Source: Strigops habroptila (taxonomy: Eukaryota > Chordata > Aves > Psittaciformes > Psittacidae). From it: a stretch of 64,000 bases of DNA. The notes under the pieces are model-generated. The model was not told where the DNA came from, did no database searches, and saw only the letters and a list, made by a program, of their open reading frames with translations. The position numbers and the translations under genes are program-made. How positions within the stretch are numbered: the stretch's first letter is position 1; each line of letters opens with the position of its first letter. Positions 22,711 through 32,900 of the stretch are shown here, piece by piece. The stretch is taken from contig NC_044278.2 in assembly GCF_004027225.2 (NCBI RefSeq), positions 66,187,423 through 66,251,422 of the forward strand. The letters are read 5' to 3'.

Positions 22711-25679
22711 AGGAGCAGGCTGTATTTAAAGCTTAACTGATACCTGTATTTCTAAACCGGAAAACATCCCCTGTTCCCTTACGAGAAACAAGCTATTAAA
22801 AGTCAATACTCAAAACAGACCTATGCATTTTTGTTTCCTCTCCTCCTAAAAGCAGGAAGTTCTCATACATGCAGTTGTGGTATCAAGCATTTTCTTCTAC
22901 ATCATGAATTTGCAGCTAAATAGTAACATTTGTTTTTTACACTTAATATTGTGTAGGCTTAGACTTTGTTGTTTCCAGTCACACTTCTTTAGGGCTACTG
23001 TGTGAACAAAATGTTTGATCGCAATCTGATTGCCCCTTCGGCCGTTCCACGCACCTCCGTACCTGCCTTTCCTTCTCTCTGCCCTCAAAAGAGGAAAAGC
23101 AGCTAAAGCAGCTACATATTTCTTTTCTCCTCCCGTTTCCCCCCCTCTTCCCCACCAAAAAATAGGTTCAGTTGGTAGAAACAGCTGTCTCCTGACTTGT
23201 CCTAAAGTATACAGTATTTCTTGGATAGTTTTTTGTAGACCCAGTATGGGTGGATGTCACATTTGCGTTATTCTGGGGCTTGCTTGCTTGTTAAAATTAT
23301 CATAGGGCTTTAGGGATGCTGTTGATTTCTAGGAAAATAGAGGTGTGCACAGTTTAGGAGGGGGGTAAAGTGACATTTGATGATAAGAATTTGATGTTCT
23401 TAGATTCCTTTAAAATGTGATACCCAACTAATGCAAAGTAGGTTAGAACAGACTGACATATGTAGCAGGTATGAGCTCTGTGTGGGGGTCTACATAAGGA
23501 TATTGGCCTATCTGGAGAAATTGCTCCTAGAAGTTGTGTTGGGTGTTTAATTTTGTTTTCATTATAGTTTGAAGTTTCAACTTCAAATTTTGATTAGACA
23601 ATTTTTGGTTTCTTCTGGGGTTTTGTGTGTTGGGGTTTTTTTCCTCCGTTCTCCTGGGGAGGCAGGTAGACGTTTTCTGTTACCACCTACCTTCAGCAGT
23701 ATTCATTTCCTTTCTATGATAAGAGATCTTAGTTTTCTCAATGCCTGTTCATAAATGCCCTGGAGAATTATTTTAATACTGAACAATGCATCTCTCCAGC
23801 AGAGGTGGGAGAGAGCAGGAGGCTTTTACAGCAGTGTCCTAGCAGTGTGCTGTTAGTTCGGAGATTTGTTAAACTGCCCTTTGAACTTCCCATGTTCATT
23901 ATCATCATTTTTCCAAGCACAAGTGGAAAGCTGACTACAGTGAGATGTGTTAGAGAGCCGGTGTCCTTGAAGCTTAGTAAAGCAGACAATTAGGCTGGCA
24001 AGATGTCTAAGCTGCCAAGCAACTGCGTACCTGCGTATAGACAGATATGTCAGTATTATCTTACTGAAGTATCAATACTTCATCTGCTCCATATCTTGTC
24101 TTGAAAAAGAAGGATCTGTCTTCATTGTCTCTGCTTTTCTTTGAAGCTTTCTGTCACCTCATACACCTCATACTTGCGGACTTCAAGATTGTAAACCCTT
24201 CTTTCTGATGCTATAAACGTTCCCTCTTACAGTCATTTGGACTTTTTTGTGCCATTTTTTGCGCCTTTTTTGCATGTACACCTAATAGGAAGGTGCTGGC
24301 TGTGATTCACTTTGAACTGCATGAAGCATCTCATTAAACATTTTCAGAGTATTTGGGGGATGTGTGGTCTCTTTGGCAAGCAGGAGGAAAATGATAGGCT
24401 CAGATATTGCAGGGTCTCAACTCAGTGCAAGTTAAGGTGGAATTCATGCTGATAAAACACTTTTCAGTTTGCACTACAGAGGTCATTTATTTCAGAAGAG
24501 AACGGTAGAGCTGCCTGTGTGCCTAAGGCTCATTCCAGGGTAGGAGGATATGGTCGAAGTGCCTGGGCTGGTACAGTTTCGAACCAACAGGCTGGTCCAG
24601 TTGGAGCTGAACCATGACTTTCACACGCTTCTGTTCCATTTCTGTGCTAGTACCACCGAATGCGTGCACTTCGGAGTTATCCCCCTCTTCCCATCCTACT
24701 GTTTTGTTTGCCAGCTGGGGAGTGCTAAACCTCTGTTGACATTTCCATGCTGAGCAACCTAATGCTTCCCATTGTCTTTCCTGGACAGACGTGTAGAACT
24801 AAGGGTTAGGCTGGCTCAGTGGTCAGCTCTGCTCAAGTGCATGTAAACCCCTACAGAAAGCTGGCCGTGCAGCAGAAGTTCGATCCCTCATCTTGTTTCT
24901 CACCCACATTATCACAGACCACAAAATAATGCAGGGATTTTTGTTTTCACAGTTATACTGAGAATCATATAAAAATAAGTCAAACGGAGAATTAAAATGC
25001 ATAGTTAGGATGTACCAACTTCTTGCCTGATTTTATTACAGGCTGCTTGAATTCCTTAGCTGTGTTGAGGAGCAGCCATGCTCATATTCTAAGAAGCTAT
25101 GGTTAACCAAAATTGTGGTTATAAAACAGACATGGAGGAGACAAATTAACATCTAGATATACACTCTACCATAACTGAAGAAAATGCATTGTTATGGTGT
25201 GAATGATGTTTCAGGAGCTGTTTCAAGTATCCAGCATGCTTGGCCTTTTGTACAAACAATTAACAACCCATTTAAATCAGTAAGCATCAATCACGTGATC
25301 ACTTGTCTTTATTAAATGTAGCAGCAATTGCATCTATTGAGTTACCTTTTTTTGACTTTCAAAATTGGTAAATTTTCAAGTAATAATGAAGCTTTTCTAC
25401 TTTATAAAAAAATTCATGTCCCACGTATTCTAATTGCCGATGTTCAGACTGATAAAAGAGAGTCAGGGGTTGCGGGCCCAATCCTGATCCCATTCACATT
25501 TGCTGCCTTTTTGCTACAGATTTTGTAGGATCAGAGCCAATATCTATGCAATTACTGCCCATGCCACTGTCGAAAAGAAGCCGAAAGGGGTTGATTATTC
25601 AGCTATAAACCCGGTTTTTGCTGTCAGGCTGGCTCAGGTACGGGAAATCAATGTTTGAGCAGTGCAAATGGCAGAGTGC
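22711..25679. other. Intergenic DNA between ARGLU1 and the orphan CpG block
   Basis: No gene is supportable. Noted items are a tRNA-like A-box/B-box pair at 24812-24887 and two short perfect inverted repeats (23568-23587 and 24065-24082). The open frames here are short and lack recognisable domains. Confidence 0.6.
24812..24887 (+). repeat. tRNA-like Pol III promoter boxes, possible old SINE
   Basis: TGGCTCAGTGG (24812-24822) matches the tRNA A box, and AGTTCGATCCC (24877-24887) matches the B box apart from one flanking position. They are in the right order, about 65 nt apart. That is longer than in a normal tRNA, and I cannot fold a convincing cloverleaf, so it is not a tRNA gene. A decayed tRNA-derived SINE of MIR or amniote-SINE type is the best guess, but chance is possible. 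Confidence 0.3.
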
Positions 25680-25689
25680 CGGTTTTCCC

Positions 25690-26290
25690 CTGAAGGTAGA
25701 GGGAAAAGCAGGTCTCACCTGCTCGCTGGCCGGCTCATCCATTCATCTGTCCATCCGTCCGCCTGTCGGAGCCCGGTCGCAGGGGGCTGCGGCGCCGGTC
25801 CCACGGCGGCGGCAGGATTTCCTCCCCCCGAAGCAGGTCCCCTGCTCGTTTGTCTGTCAGGAAACCGCGTCCCCCGCGAAACCCGAAATATCTGCCGGGA
25901 GCTCCTCCTGAGATAGCCACCGAGAAGCCGCGGCGGAAGCCCACTGCTAACTTCCTAACATTTGTGAGCTTGTTCTGCTTTTAACCCTCCGGCCCCAACC
26001 CGTACTCTCACGTTTCTCCGTGTCCGGGGCGATTCCTGCTGCTCCTCGGAAGCGAGACGGGAAAGTCGGAGGCCAATGCAGCGGGCGGCGAGAGAACAGG
26101 GATGGGGACGGGGAGGATGCACGGCCGCACCGCGGCTGCCACCGCGGCCCCTCCGCCGCTCCCGGCCCCGGCCCCGTTCGGACCCGCAAGTCACTCTGCG
26201 GCGCCGAAAGCGCTCCCCGCCCTGACCCCCAGCCGCGGGGATCAGGCCCCTCCGGCAAAAAAGAGTGACCTGAGGGGAGCAGCCACCGAG
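25690..26290. promoter_or_regulatory. Isolated CpG-rich block 3.6 kb upstream of EFNB2 exon 1
   Basis: About 600 bp of GC-rich, CpG-dense sequence flanked by AT-rich DNA on both sides and separate from the main EFNB2 island that starts at about 27.54 kb. It has open frames on both strands from composition alone. It could be a promoter for an unannotated noncoding transcript, an alternative upstream EFNB2 start, or a CpG-rich enhancer. No start codon, domain or splice chain supports a protein gene. Confidence 0.6.
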
Positions 26291-27539
26291 CCTGTATTTC
26301 TTTGGATGTCTTTAACCTTTGTTGCTCGGGTTATCTCGGAGATAAGTTCAAGTTTTTCTCTAGGTTCTTAGTTAAAAGGATTTTATTAACGCTGACTCTT
26401 ATGCGCCTACAGCGCGCATAAAAAGGATGCTGAGTAAAACATCTGTATTTACGTAAAATAATTAGCCGCTGGACAATAGAGGTCGAGCGATATATTTAGC
26501 TACATGAGGATATTTTCAGACAATACCAAGGCTCTTCATTTCCTCTGGTTTACTTAAAACAAGGATACGGAGAGTTAGAGGTCACAGTTTACTCACAGCT
26601 TTTGCAAAACACCTCTCGTAACCTTTTGCTTCAAAATAAACAGAAGCAGCGGCATCGCAAAACTGAGGTAAAGCTATTTTACACGTCTCTGTTGCTAGAA
26701 GCGTTTGTCAGGCTCGGTGTTTACACTGGCTCACGACTGGATACACATCACACATTTGCTTAAAAGTTTAATAATTAAGTACTTTCCTCCCCTCGCCCGC
26801 GAAGCTCTCCTTTGATGTCCCTCGATGTGCATAGATACCCAATCTCTGTCTCCCACTTGAGTGCTAAGTTTCCGTCCTGGGAATCGGATCCTTTTCCACC
26901 AAATTGCGTCGCCGGATCTGCAATTCCTTCCTCACTGCAAATTAAATTTAATTAAGCAGTTTGCTTAAAACGCATTCGATATTTTGTGTGAAAAGCAAAC
27001 TGATTTCCTTGTTTCCTTGAGTAGTAGATTTCATTAAGACAACTACCCAACACAATTAACACAAAATCTATGGGGCATCGAGCGCACCTCTGCTCTCCTT
27101 CCCGGTCTCTTGCGAGGGAAAGGAGTGGTCTCTGCCAGGCAGGGCGGCCAAGGCTGGAGCACCAGTTGAGCTTAAAAAGGGGGGAAGCGAACATTTCCTT
27201 CCAAATTGATCAGGGAAATAAATGACAGTGCCAGTCGTTTACCTTCTAAGGGCTTCTTCGCCTTCGTCTATAAGCCGGAGGAGCTCCACCGCTAACCCGG
27301 TTTAAAAATAAATGCCCGTATTTCTCCGCGAATAAAATTGTGCGAAATTGGCTCCTTATTACGGTCCTTTGTAGCGTGTTCTTAACTAAAAGGTAGGGAA
27401 ATGACAGAAAAAGAGCTCTGTGATTTCCTGCTCTTTAACTTTCAATCCTTTCTGCAGATACTATTTCGGCACGAAATCCCTACTGGAAGAAATTCGGCAA
27501 CCCCCTCCATTTCACAGGACCGACTCTGGCACGGTACAA
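26291..27539. other. Gap between the two CpG-rich blocks
   Basis: Moderately AT-rich, with several TAAT/ATTA homeodomain-type cores (for example around 26770 and 26940-26955). No gene, repeat family or RNA is recognisable. By position it is a plausible regulatory region of EFNB2. Confidence 0.5.
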
Positions 27540-28185
27540 CCGCTGTTCAGCCACCGCGCAGCTCCTGGCGCGAACCACCACGGGGGCAGCGGCACCGGCG
27601 CCTCGTTTCGCTTTTGCCGCCGTCTCTTCTCTTTTTTCTCTGGCCGGGGAGGAGACGCAACCGCGAAGGCTGCGGGCAGAGCAGGAGGCGAAGGAGCGGC
27701 GGAGGGGCAGACACGGCCGAGGGGGGTCCGGTCCTCCGGTGGACGGCGGAGCTGGCCGCTAGTGGGCGCTGTGTCCCCGTGGAAGCGCGGCGGAGCGCCG
27801 AGAGCGGTGGCGAGCGCGCACCCGCGGCAGGGGCCACAGCCACCTCGGAGCCCTCCGCACCCCGAAGTGGGGAGGGAGCGTCCGGCGGCCCTGCCCGCGG
27901 GTAGATCCGTCTTGGCCAGAATTAGTAGCAAAGTGGCCGAGATGCCGGCGAGATAACGCGGGGTCTGAAAACAACCGGATCCGAAAACAGCCCCTCAACC
28001 CCCACATTACTGACGTGAAGGAAGAGGCGCTGAGCGATCGCCGGGGAAAGGCGAGGGAGCCTGCACCCGCCCTCAGCGCCCCTCATTACCCCGCATCCCT
28101 TTGACGGGCTCCGCGTGTCCCGCTCCATTCCATTTCCTGACTAATTGTCCCGCAACCAGATAAAACTTTGGGAACTCAGAGGCCC

Positions 28186-28219
28186 CGTGGGAAGGGCCGG
28201 TCGGCACCGAGCGTGGGAA
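28186..28219 (+). promoter_or_regulatory. EFNB2: Two RBPJ/CSL (Notch) binding motifs, direct repeat
   Basis: CGTGGGAA occurs at 28186-28193 and again at 28212-28219 in the same orientation, 26 bp apart centre to centre. Each is a perfect match to the RBPJ consensus YGTGGGAA. EFNB2 is an established Notch target in arterial endothelium. The pair is about 1.63 kb upstream of the start codon. The classic Notch paired site is head-to-head, so this tandem arrangement would act as two single sites. Function is inferred. Confidence 0.65.
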
Positions 28220-28369
28220 AGACCCCCGCTCCCCCGGCAGGGCACCCGCAGAAAGTTGTGCGGGACGTTCCGCGCCAGCGGAGACCCGGCCCTTCCCCGC
28301 GGAGGTGTCCGAGCCCGCGGAGCGCCGTCAGCCGTGTTCTCCCGGGGGCGGGGGAGCCCCGCGCCCCCC

Positions 28370-28383
28370 GCTGTTTAAACAGC
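28370..28383. promoter_or_regulatory. EFNB2: 14-bp palindrome with back-to-back forkhead cores
   Basis: GCTGTTTAAACAGC is its own reverse complement and places TTAAACA forkhead-type cores on both strands. It stands out as an AT-rich island in very GC-rich sequence. It could be a FOX factor site, though TTAAACA departs by one base from the best core (GTAAACA). Confidence 0.45.
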
Positions 28384-28395
28384 AGTGTACTTGGA

Positions 28396-28416
28396 AAACG
28401 TCAATTTTTGACGTTT
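28396..28416. promoter_or_regulatory. EFNB2: Perfect 9-bp inverted repeat of CRE half-sites
   Basis: AAACGTCAA, spacer TTT, then TTGACGTTT. The two arms are exact reverse complements, each with a TGACG core bound by CREB/ATF or related bZIP factors. It lies 12 bp after the forkhead-type palindrome. Immediately after it, 28424-28446 is a third, near-perfect inverted repeat (cctaaaaaag / cttttttagg with one extra T). Confidence 0.5.
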
Positions 28417-28617
28417 GAAGAATCCTAAAAAAGACTTTTTTTAGGTTTATTTCTTTTCATTTTTATTTTTTCTCCCGCGTGGGCCAGCCGCGCCTCCCGC
28501 ACAGTCCCGGCGTGACTAAGAGCGAGTAGGCTCTCCCCTCGCTTCTGCGGCCGCCCGCAACACGACAGAGCCGAGAAGCCGAGAGCCGAGAGCCAGGGGG
28601 TGTTACCTGCCGGCCCC

Positions 28618-28670
28618 GCTCGGCTCGGCTCGGCTCGGCCCTGCTCGGCTCGGCGGGGCTGGGCTCGGCC
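28618..28670. repeat. (CTCGG)n pentamer repeat in the EFNB2 upstream island
   Basis: About nine imperfect copies of ctcgg, interrupted by ccctg and cgggg variants. It is a GC-rich minisatellite-like tract that may be length-variable and hard to sequence. Confidence 0.8.
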
Positions 28671-29844
28671 CTCCGCGGCCCCGCCCGCCGCGGCGGCGGC
28701 GGCGGTAAGTGACACGCGCGGCGCCCAACCAGCGCGGCGGCCCGGCGGCGGCCCTATGAGCGGCGGCGGCGGGGCGGCGGGGCCGCGCTTATATGGGTAC
28801 GGCGGCGCGCTGCCGCCGGCCGCGCTCCTGCGCCGAGGGCTCGCCGAGGCAGCAGCAGTGGTTGCGGAGCGGCGGTATCGCGGGTTGGCGGCGCCGCGGC
28901 GGGAACGGCCGTGGCTGGCTCCGTTCCTCCTCCCTTCTCCTCCGCGCTGGGCTGCGCAAGTCCCACGCCCGGCTTTCCTCCTCCTTGTCCTGCCGCCGGC
29001 GCGCGCACTGCGGATCGCGCAACGGGAGAGAGGGACGTTCTGACGCTGCGATCCCCGCTTTTTGTTTTTACTTTTAAAAATACTATTATTTTCGCCACGC
29101 TCTTTCTGCGCCCGTTCCGCTCAAGGGTCTTTGCCGGCGACAAGGACAGCAGTGCCCCCCCAGGGAAGCCGGAGCCCTGCGGATGCGCCTCCCCGGGACC
29201 GGTGGAGCTGACTCGAAGTGGATTTATTGACTCGCGGTTGCTTCTGAGCTCCCTGAAACAGCCTGGGCTGGTGCCTGCGCGGATTGCAAACTGCAGGGAG
29301 CACTGAGAGGCACACGGGGGGTGGCCTCCTGCCGAGGCCGGGTCCCTCTCCCTCTACTCCTTTATTTCTCCAACCACCATTTGTTTTACCTTTTTTTTTT
29401 CCCTACTCCGTTTCACGCCAGCATTAGACACTGTGAACGTGTATGGCGCACTGGATCCAAATGGGAGTTGGCAGTTTGAGTGGCATCTTCCAAGGCAGCC
29501 GGGAGACCCCTAGTAAGAGGAAGGACTGAGGCGTTTGCATTATTTTTGTTGTTTGTTGTTACTGATGTTGTTACTTCGGAGGTAGCTTGGATCTTACCTC
29601 GCAGGAGAATTCCCTACATGCGAGTGGCATACATGACTCAGTGTATCTGCCTGCAGCTCTCACCAAGTGCATCGTCGACCCTTCGCGTGTGATTTTTATT
29701 TTTTCTCACCAATAGTAGTATTTCTTCGCTCTCCACCGCCCCGGCCGCTGGGATACCGGTGTGTGTCCCCCGCGCTGTTGCCGCTCAGGTGCGGCGGAGT
29801 TGGCGAGGCTGCGGGAGGGACTCGTCGCCGCCGCCGCCGCGACC

Positions 29845-29972
29845 ATGGCAGCGCGGAGACGAGACGCCTCCGCCTGGAAGTGCTGTTGGGGAGTCGCGAT
29901 GGTTTTATGCAGAACTGCACTCGCGAGGTCCATCGTTTTAGACCCCATTTACTGGAATTCCTCCAACCCCAA
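29845..29972 (+). CDS. EFNB2: EFNB2 coding exon 1 (signal peptide)
   Basis: 128 nt from ATG in an ideal Kozak context (gcgaccATGG) to donor GTAAGT at 29973. Encodes residues 1-42 and two bases of Lys43. It starts MAARRRDASAWKCCWGVAMV and ends IYWNSSNPK. The frame is open upstream to 29761 but has no other ATG there, so this start is secure. A run of CCG codon-like triplets (gccgccgccgccgcg) sits just before the ATG. The N-terminal residues differ from mammals while the signal core and mature start are conserved. Confidence 0.97.
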
Positions 29973-32900
29973 GTAAGTTTCCAGCCCGCTCCCGCCTCCT
30001 CTCCGGGGGCCGGCGCTGCTCTCCGCGGCCTTGCCAGGGGAAAGGAGGGGGGACGGGGACGGAGCAGCTGGGACGGGGCAGGGGAAGCTGCGAGCGGCGG
30101 CTGCCGGGGACTCCAGGCTGGGCTGGCAGCAGCATCTCGCCCTCCCCGGGGCGCGGGGCCCCTGTCACGGCGGAGCTGCCCTGCCGCCGCTCGCCCCGAC
30201 GGGAGGGAGGGCCTCGGGAGGGGCGGGAGGGGGAGCCGGGATGGGGCGGCGGAGCGGGATCGGGAGCCGGGCGGCAGCGGGAGCCTGAAACCTGCGGGCG
30301 GGGTGCGGGTTCCGCGGTCCGCGCGTGCGGAGCCGCCGCCCCGGGGTCGGAGTAGCGGCGGAGGCTGGCGGAGCCGCGCCGCGCTGGGCTGCCAGGGAAG
30401 GGTGATACTCTTCAACTTCTCCGTCTGCAGATGCAAACTCATCCCATTGACTCCAGCGAAGTTACATCTGCTTATAACAGGGCTAAATTTGGTTGTGGAG
30501 TTGATGGTATCAAGGCACATGTCAGTGAGTAATGAACTAAGCATTAACCATCACACAACCATTTAGTGTCATTCTTCATTAACAAACCCAGGCAAAAAAG
30601 TACATGTGTTCCCAGGGCTTCACTATCAAAGCACACCCTTAAAATAGAAGCATATCCTTTTTAAAAAAGTTCTTTAAACATACAAAAATACTGCTATTGG
30701 GAAGAGGACCTTTTTGGGAAGTGGGCTGTCTTTCTAACTGAAGTAGTGATGAAAAACTAATTCCACTTCTCTTTCTCCCCTTTCATTTTTGATGTGCATG
30801 ATAAAAGTTGGCTTTGTTAGTTGTGAAATCCTTTGAACTTTTGTGACTAAACTCACTAGTTTAGAAAACAAAAATCACTATAGGAAGAAATGGTTTGTAG
30901 TGAGTTTGGGGAATTTTACACCAGAAATACATTAAGGTAATTTCTTCTAACTCAAGCTGTATCTTCAATTGCATATATTTAAAAGCAAACCGTAGGCATT
31001 GTGTTAATTGAATTTAGAATTTTCCATTAAATCCAGTAAGTACACGTCTTATTTTCCCGGGAGACTTTTTAGAGGAAACGTCAGGTGGTGATGAGACAAG
31101 AACGAATGGAGTATTTCCTGAATCGGGCATTAATTCTGTGTAGGTGGCAGGATCTGCAGGAGTTTAGTGAAGATTTCAAAGTTTGAATTAGGAGTAGCAT
31201 CTCAAGTTTATCAAGTAGTCTTGTGTTACTGCCATCATTATCTACCGTTGTTCACACGGAAGGGAAAACTTGCTGCAGATTTCTACTGGTATTTTTCGAT
31301 AATGGACGTATTTGCTGCGTCTCTATATGGTTTCTTCAAAGTTTTCTGATCCTTCTAAAAGAAAAAAATAGAAAAAGGAATGTTGTGGACTGCTCAGTTA
31401 ACTTTTCCTAAGACTGTGTGATATGATCGTTTTAGGTATGCACCAGGTGGGAAGCCAGTTAAAATAAAACAAAGTTTAGCTCTGGCTCTGCACTTTTATG
31501 ATGCTACACAGCTAAGCCTTTCTTTGGTTTAAGAAAGGTACGACATAACATCTGAGAATAAGGGGATCTGGCCGGTGATGAAGCGGGCTATATAGTGCTG
31601 CTTGAATTCTCCAAAGTCAAAGGCTGCAAGTCGAGGTTGCATTGCATTAGAGGTCCTGCTGTGCTAGTGGAAAACAGGCTGAGTTCAGCCTGGGAGGAAG
31701 GGGAAGGCTTTTGCATCCCGGCCCTTGATGGATTTATGCCTACAGAGGTCACTCTTCCAATGCAGAAGAGCCCGAGCCCGCTGCTGTGGCCTCGCCTCTG
31801 CCAGCTCCAACCTGCTTTCCCTTTTTTAACTTACCTTGGTAGCTTTTTATTAGTCATCAGAGAAATGAAAGTATCCCAGCAGCTAAATTCAACCCATCTT
31901 ACAGAGCCCGGGGATATGCTGCCTTTATCAAATACAAATTGTGTTTCCATTTGGCTAATTCTAAACTATTTGATTACAAAAAAAAAAAAAAAGGTTTGGA
32001 TGTTGCTAATGGTAGATCTAATGATAATATATAATTACTTTTTCAACTTAAATGCACGCTTAAAAATAGGTTGCGTTGTTGATGTAATTGGGTTTTCTTG
32101 AGTGATTCATTGAGGCTTAATCACCACAGTGAAGAAGTACACTATTAAAATTAGTCTTTTCAATTGCTAGGGCTAGTGATTTATAGGCCACTTGGAGGCC
32201 CGTCGTTTGGGGAAGCTTAGAAATACATTGCTGATACTGCTGCCGGTGAGACAGCTCCACTTCTCAGAGCAGGATTTCTTACTAATTCTTGTCACAATTG
32301 TTTGCCTGAAGGATAGGGAATAATTTCTCCTTAGATGAGGTTGTCCTCACTCTGGATTCAAGCTGGATGTTAGCCTGAGAGGCAAGCTGCTGAAGGGATT
32401 TTGGTGTAGCATAATAATAAAGCTCCTTTATAGGTTTGAAATAATAACTATCTTTGGTGCTGGTTAATTTATTCAGGGAAGCTGTGCATTTAACTCTATT
32501 GAAAGCCTCAGCACATAAATCTGCTGAACAGGTAGGCAATTAAATGCTGGGAGAAGTTGTTAGGTTAATATAAAGTATGAAATAATAAATTTCAGGTTAA
32601 GGTGAATGTATAAACTGAATTGGTTTTGCACTGAAGTCTAGAGGTTATAATTTCTAGCAGGTGGCTGGGATGGAGAACACACAGTTGCTATTTGAACACA
32701 GAGCTCCCTCCCCTGTTACCCCCTCCCTCCTTTTTAGGGATCTGCTTTTATTGCTTCGATGATACTGCAAGATGTGACACATGAAATAATTACACCTGTG
32801 ACTTTATTGCTTGGGAGATTAAGCAGCATTGTTGCAGATGGTTCTGGTAGACTTTACAGACTTCTCATCTGAAGAACTTGTAGATCTCCTGATCTTGAAA

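Larger units (their letters stand above)
27540..30420. promoter_or_regulatory. EFNB2: EFNB2 CpG island and promoter region
   Basis: Nearly 2.9 kb of dense CpG covers the upstream region, 5'UTR, exon 1 and the start of intron 1, as expected for a developmental regulator-type gene. It includes two RBPJ sites (28186-28219), a forkhead-type palindrome (28370-28383), a CRE-type palindrome (28396-28416), a (CTCGG)n repeat (28618-28670) and a TATA-like cttatatggg at about 28788. The exact start site is not fixed by sequence. The long open frames on both strands between 29.66 and 30.57 kb reflect lack of AT-rich stops. Confidence 0.85.

Noticed and set aside
27401-28128. Several overlapping long frames on both strands in the EFNB2 upstream island
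   Set aside because: Pro/Arg/Gly/Ala-rich translations typical of GC-rich noncoding DNA. No domain and no splice chain.
29667-30566. 299-codon + frame and 282-codon - frame across EFNB2 exon 1
   Set aside because: Both lie in the CpG island where stop codons are rare. The real product is set by the EFNB2 frame from ATG 29845 and the GTAAGT donor at 29973.
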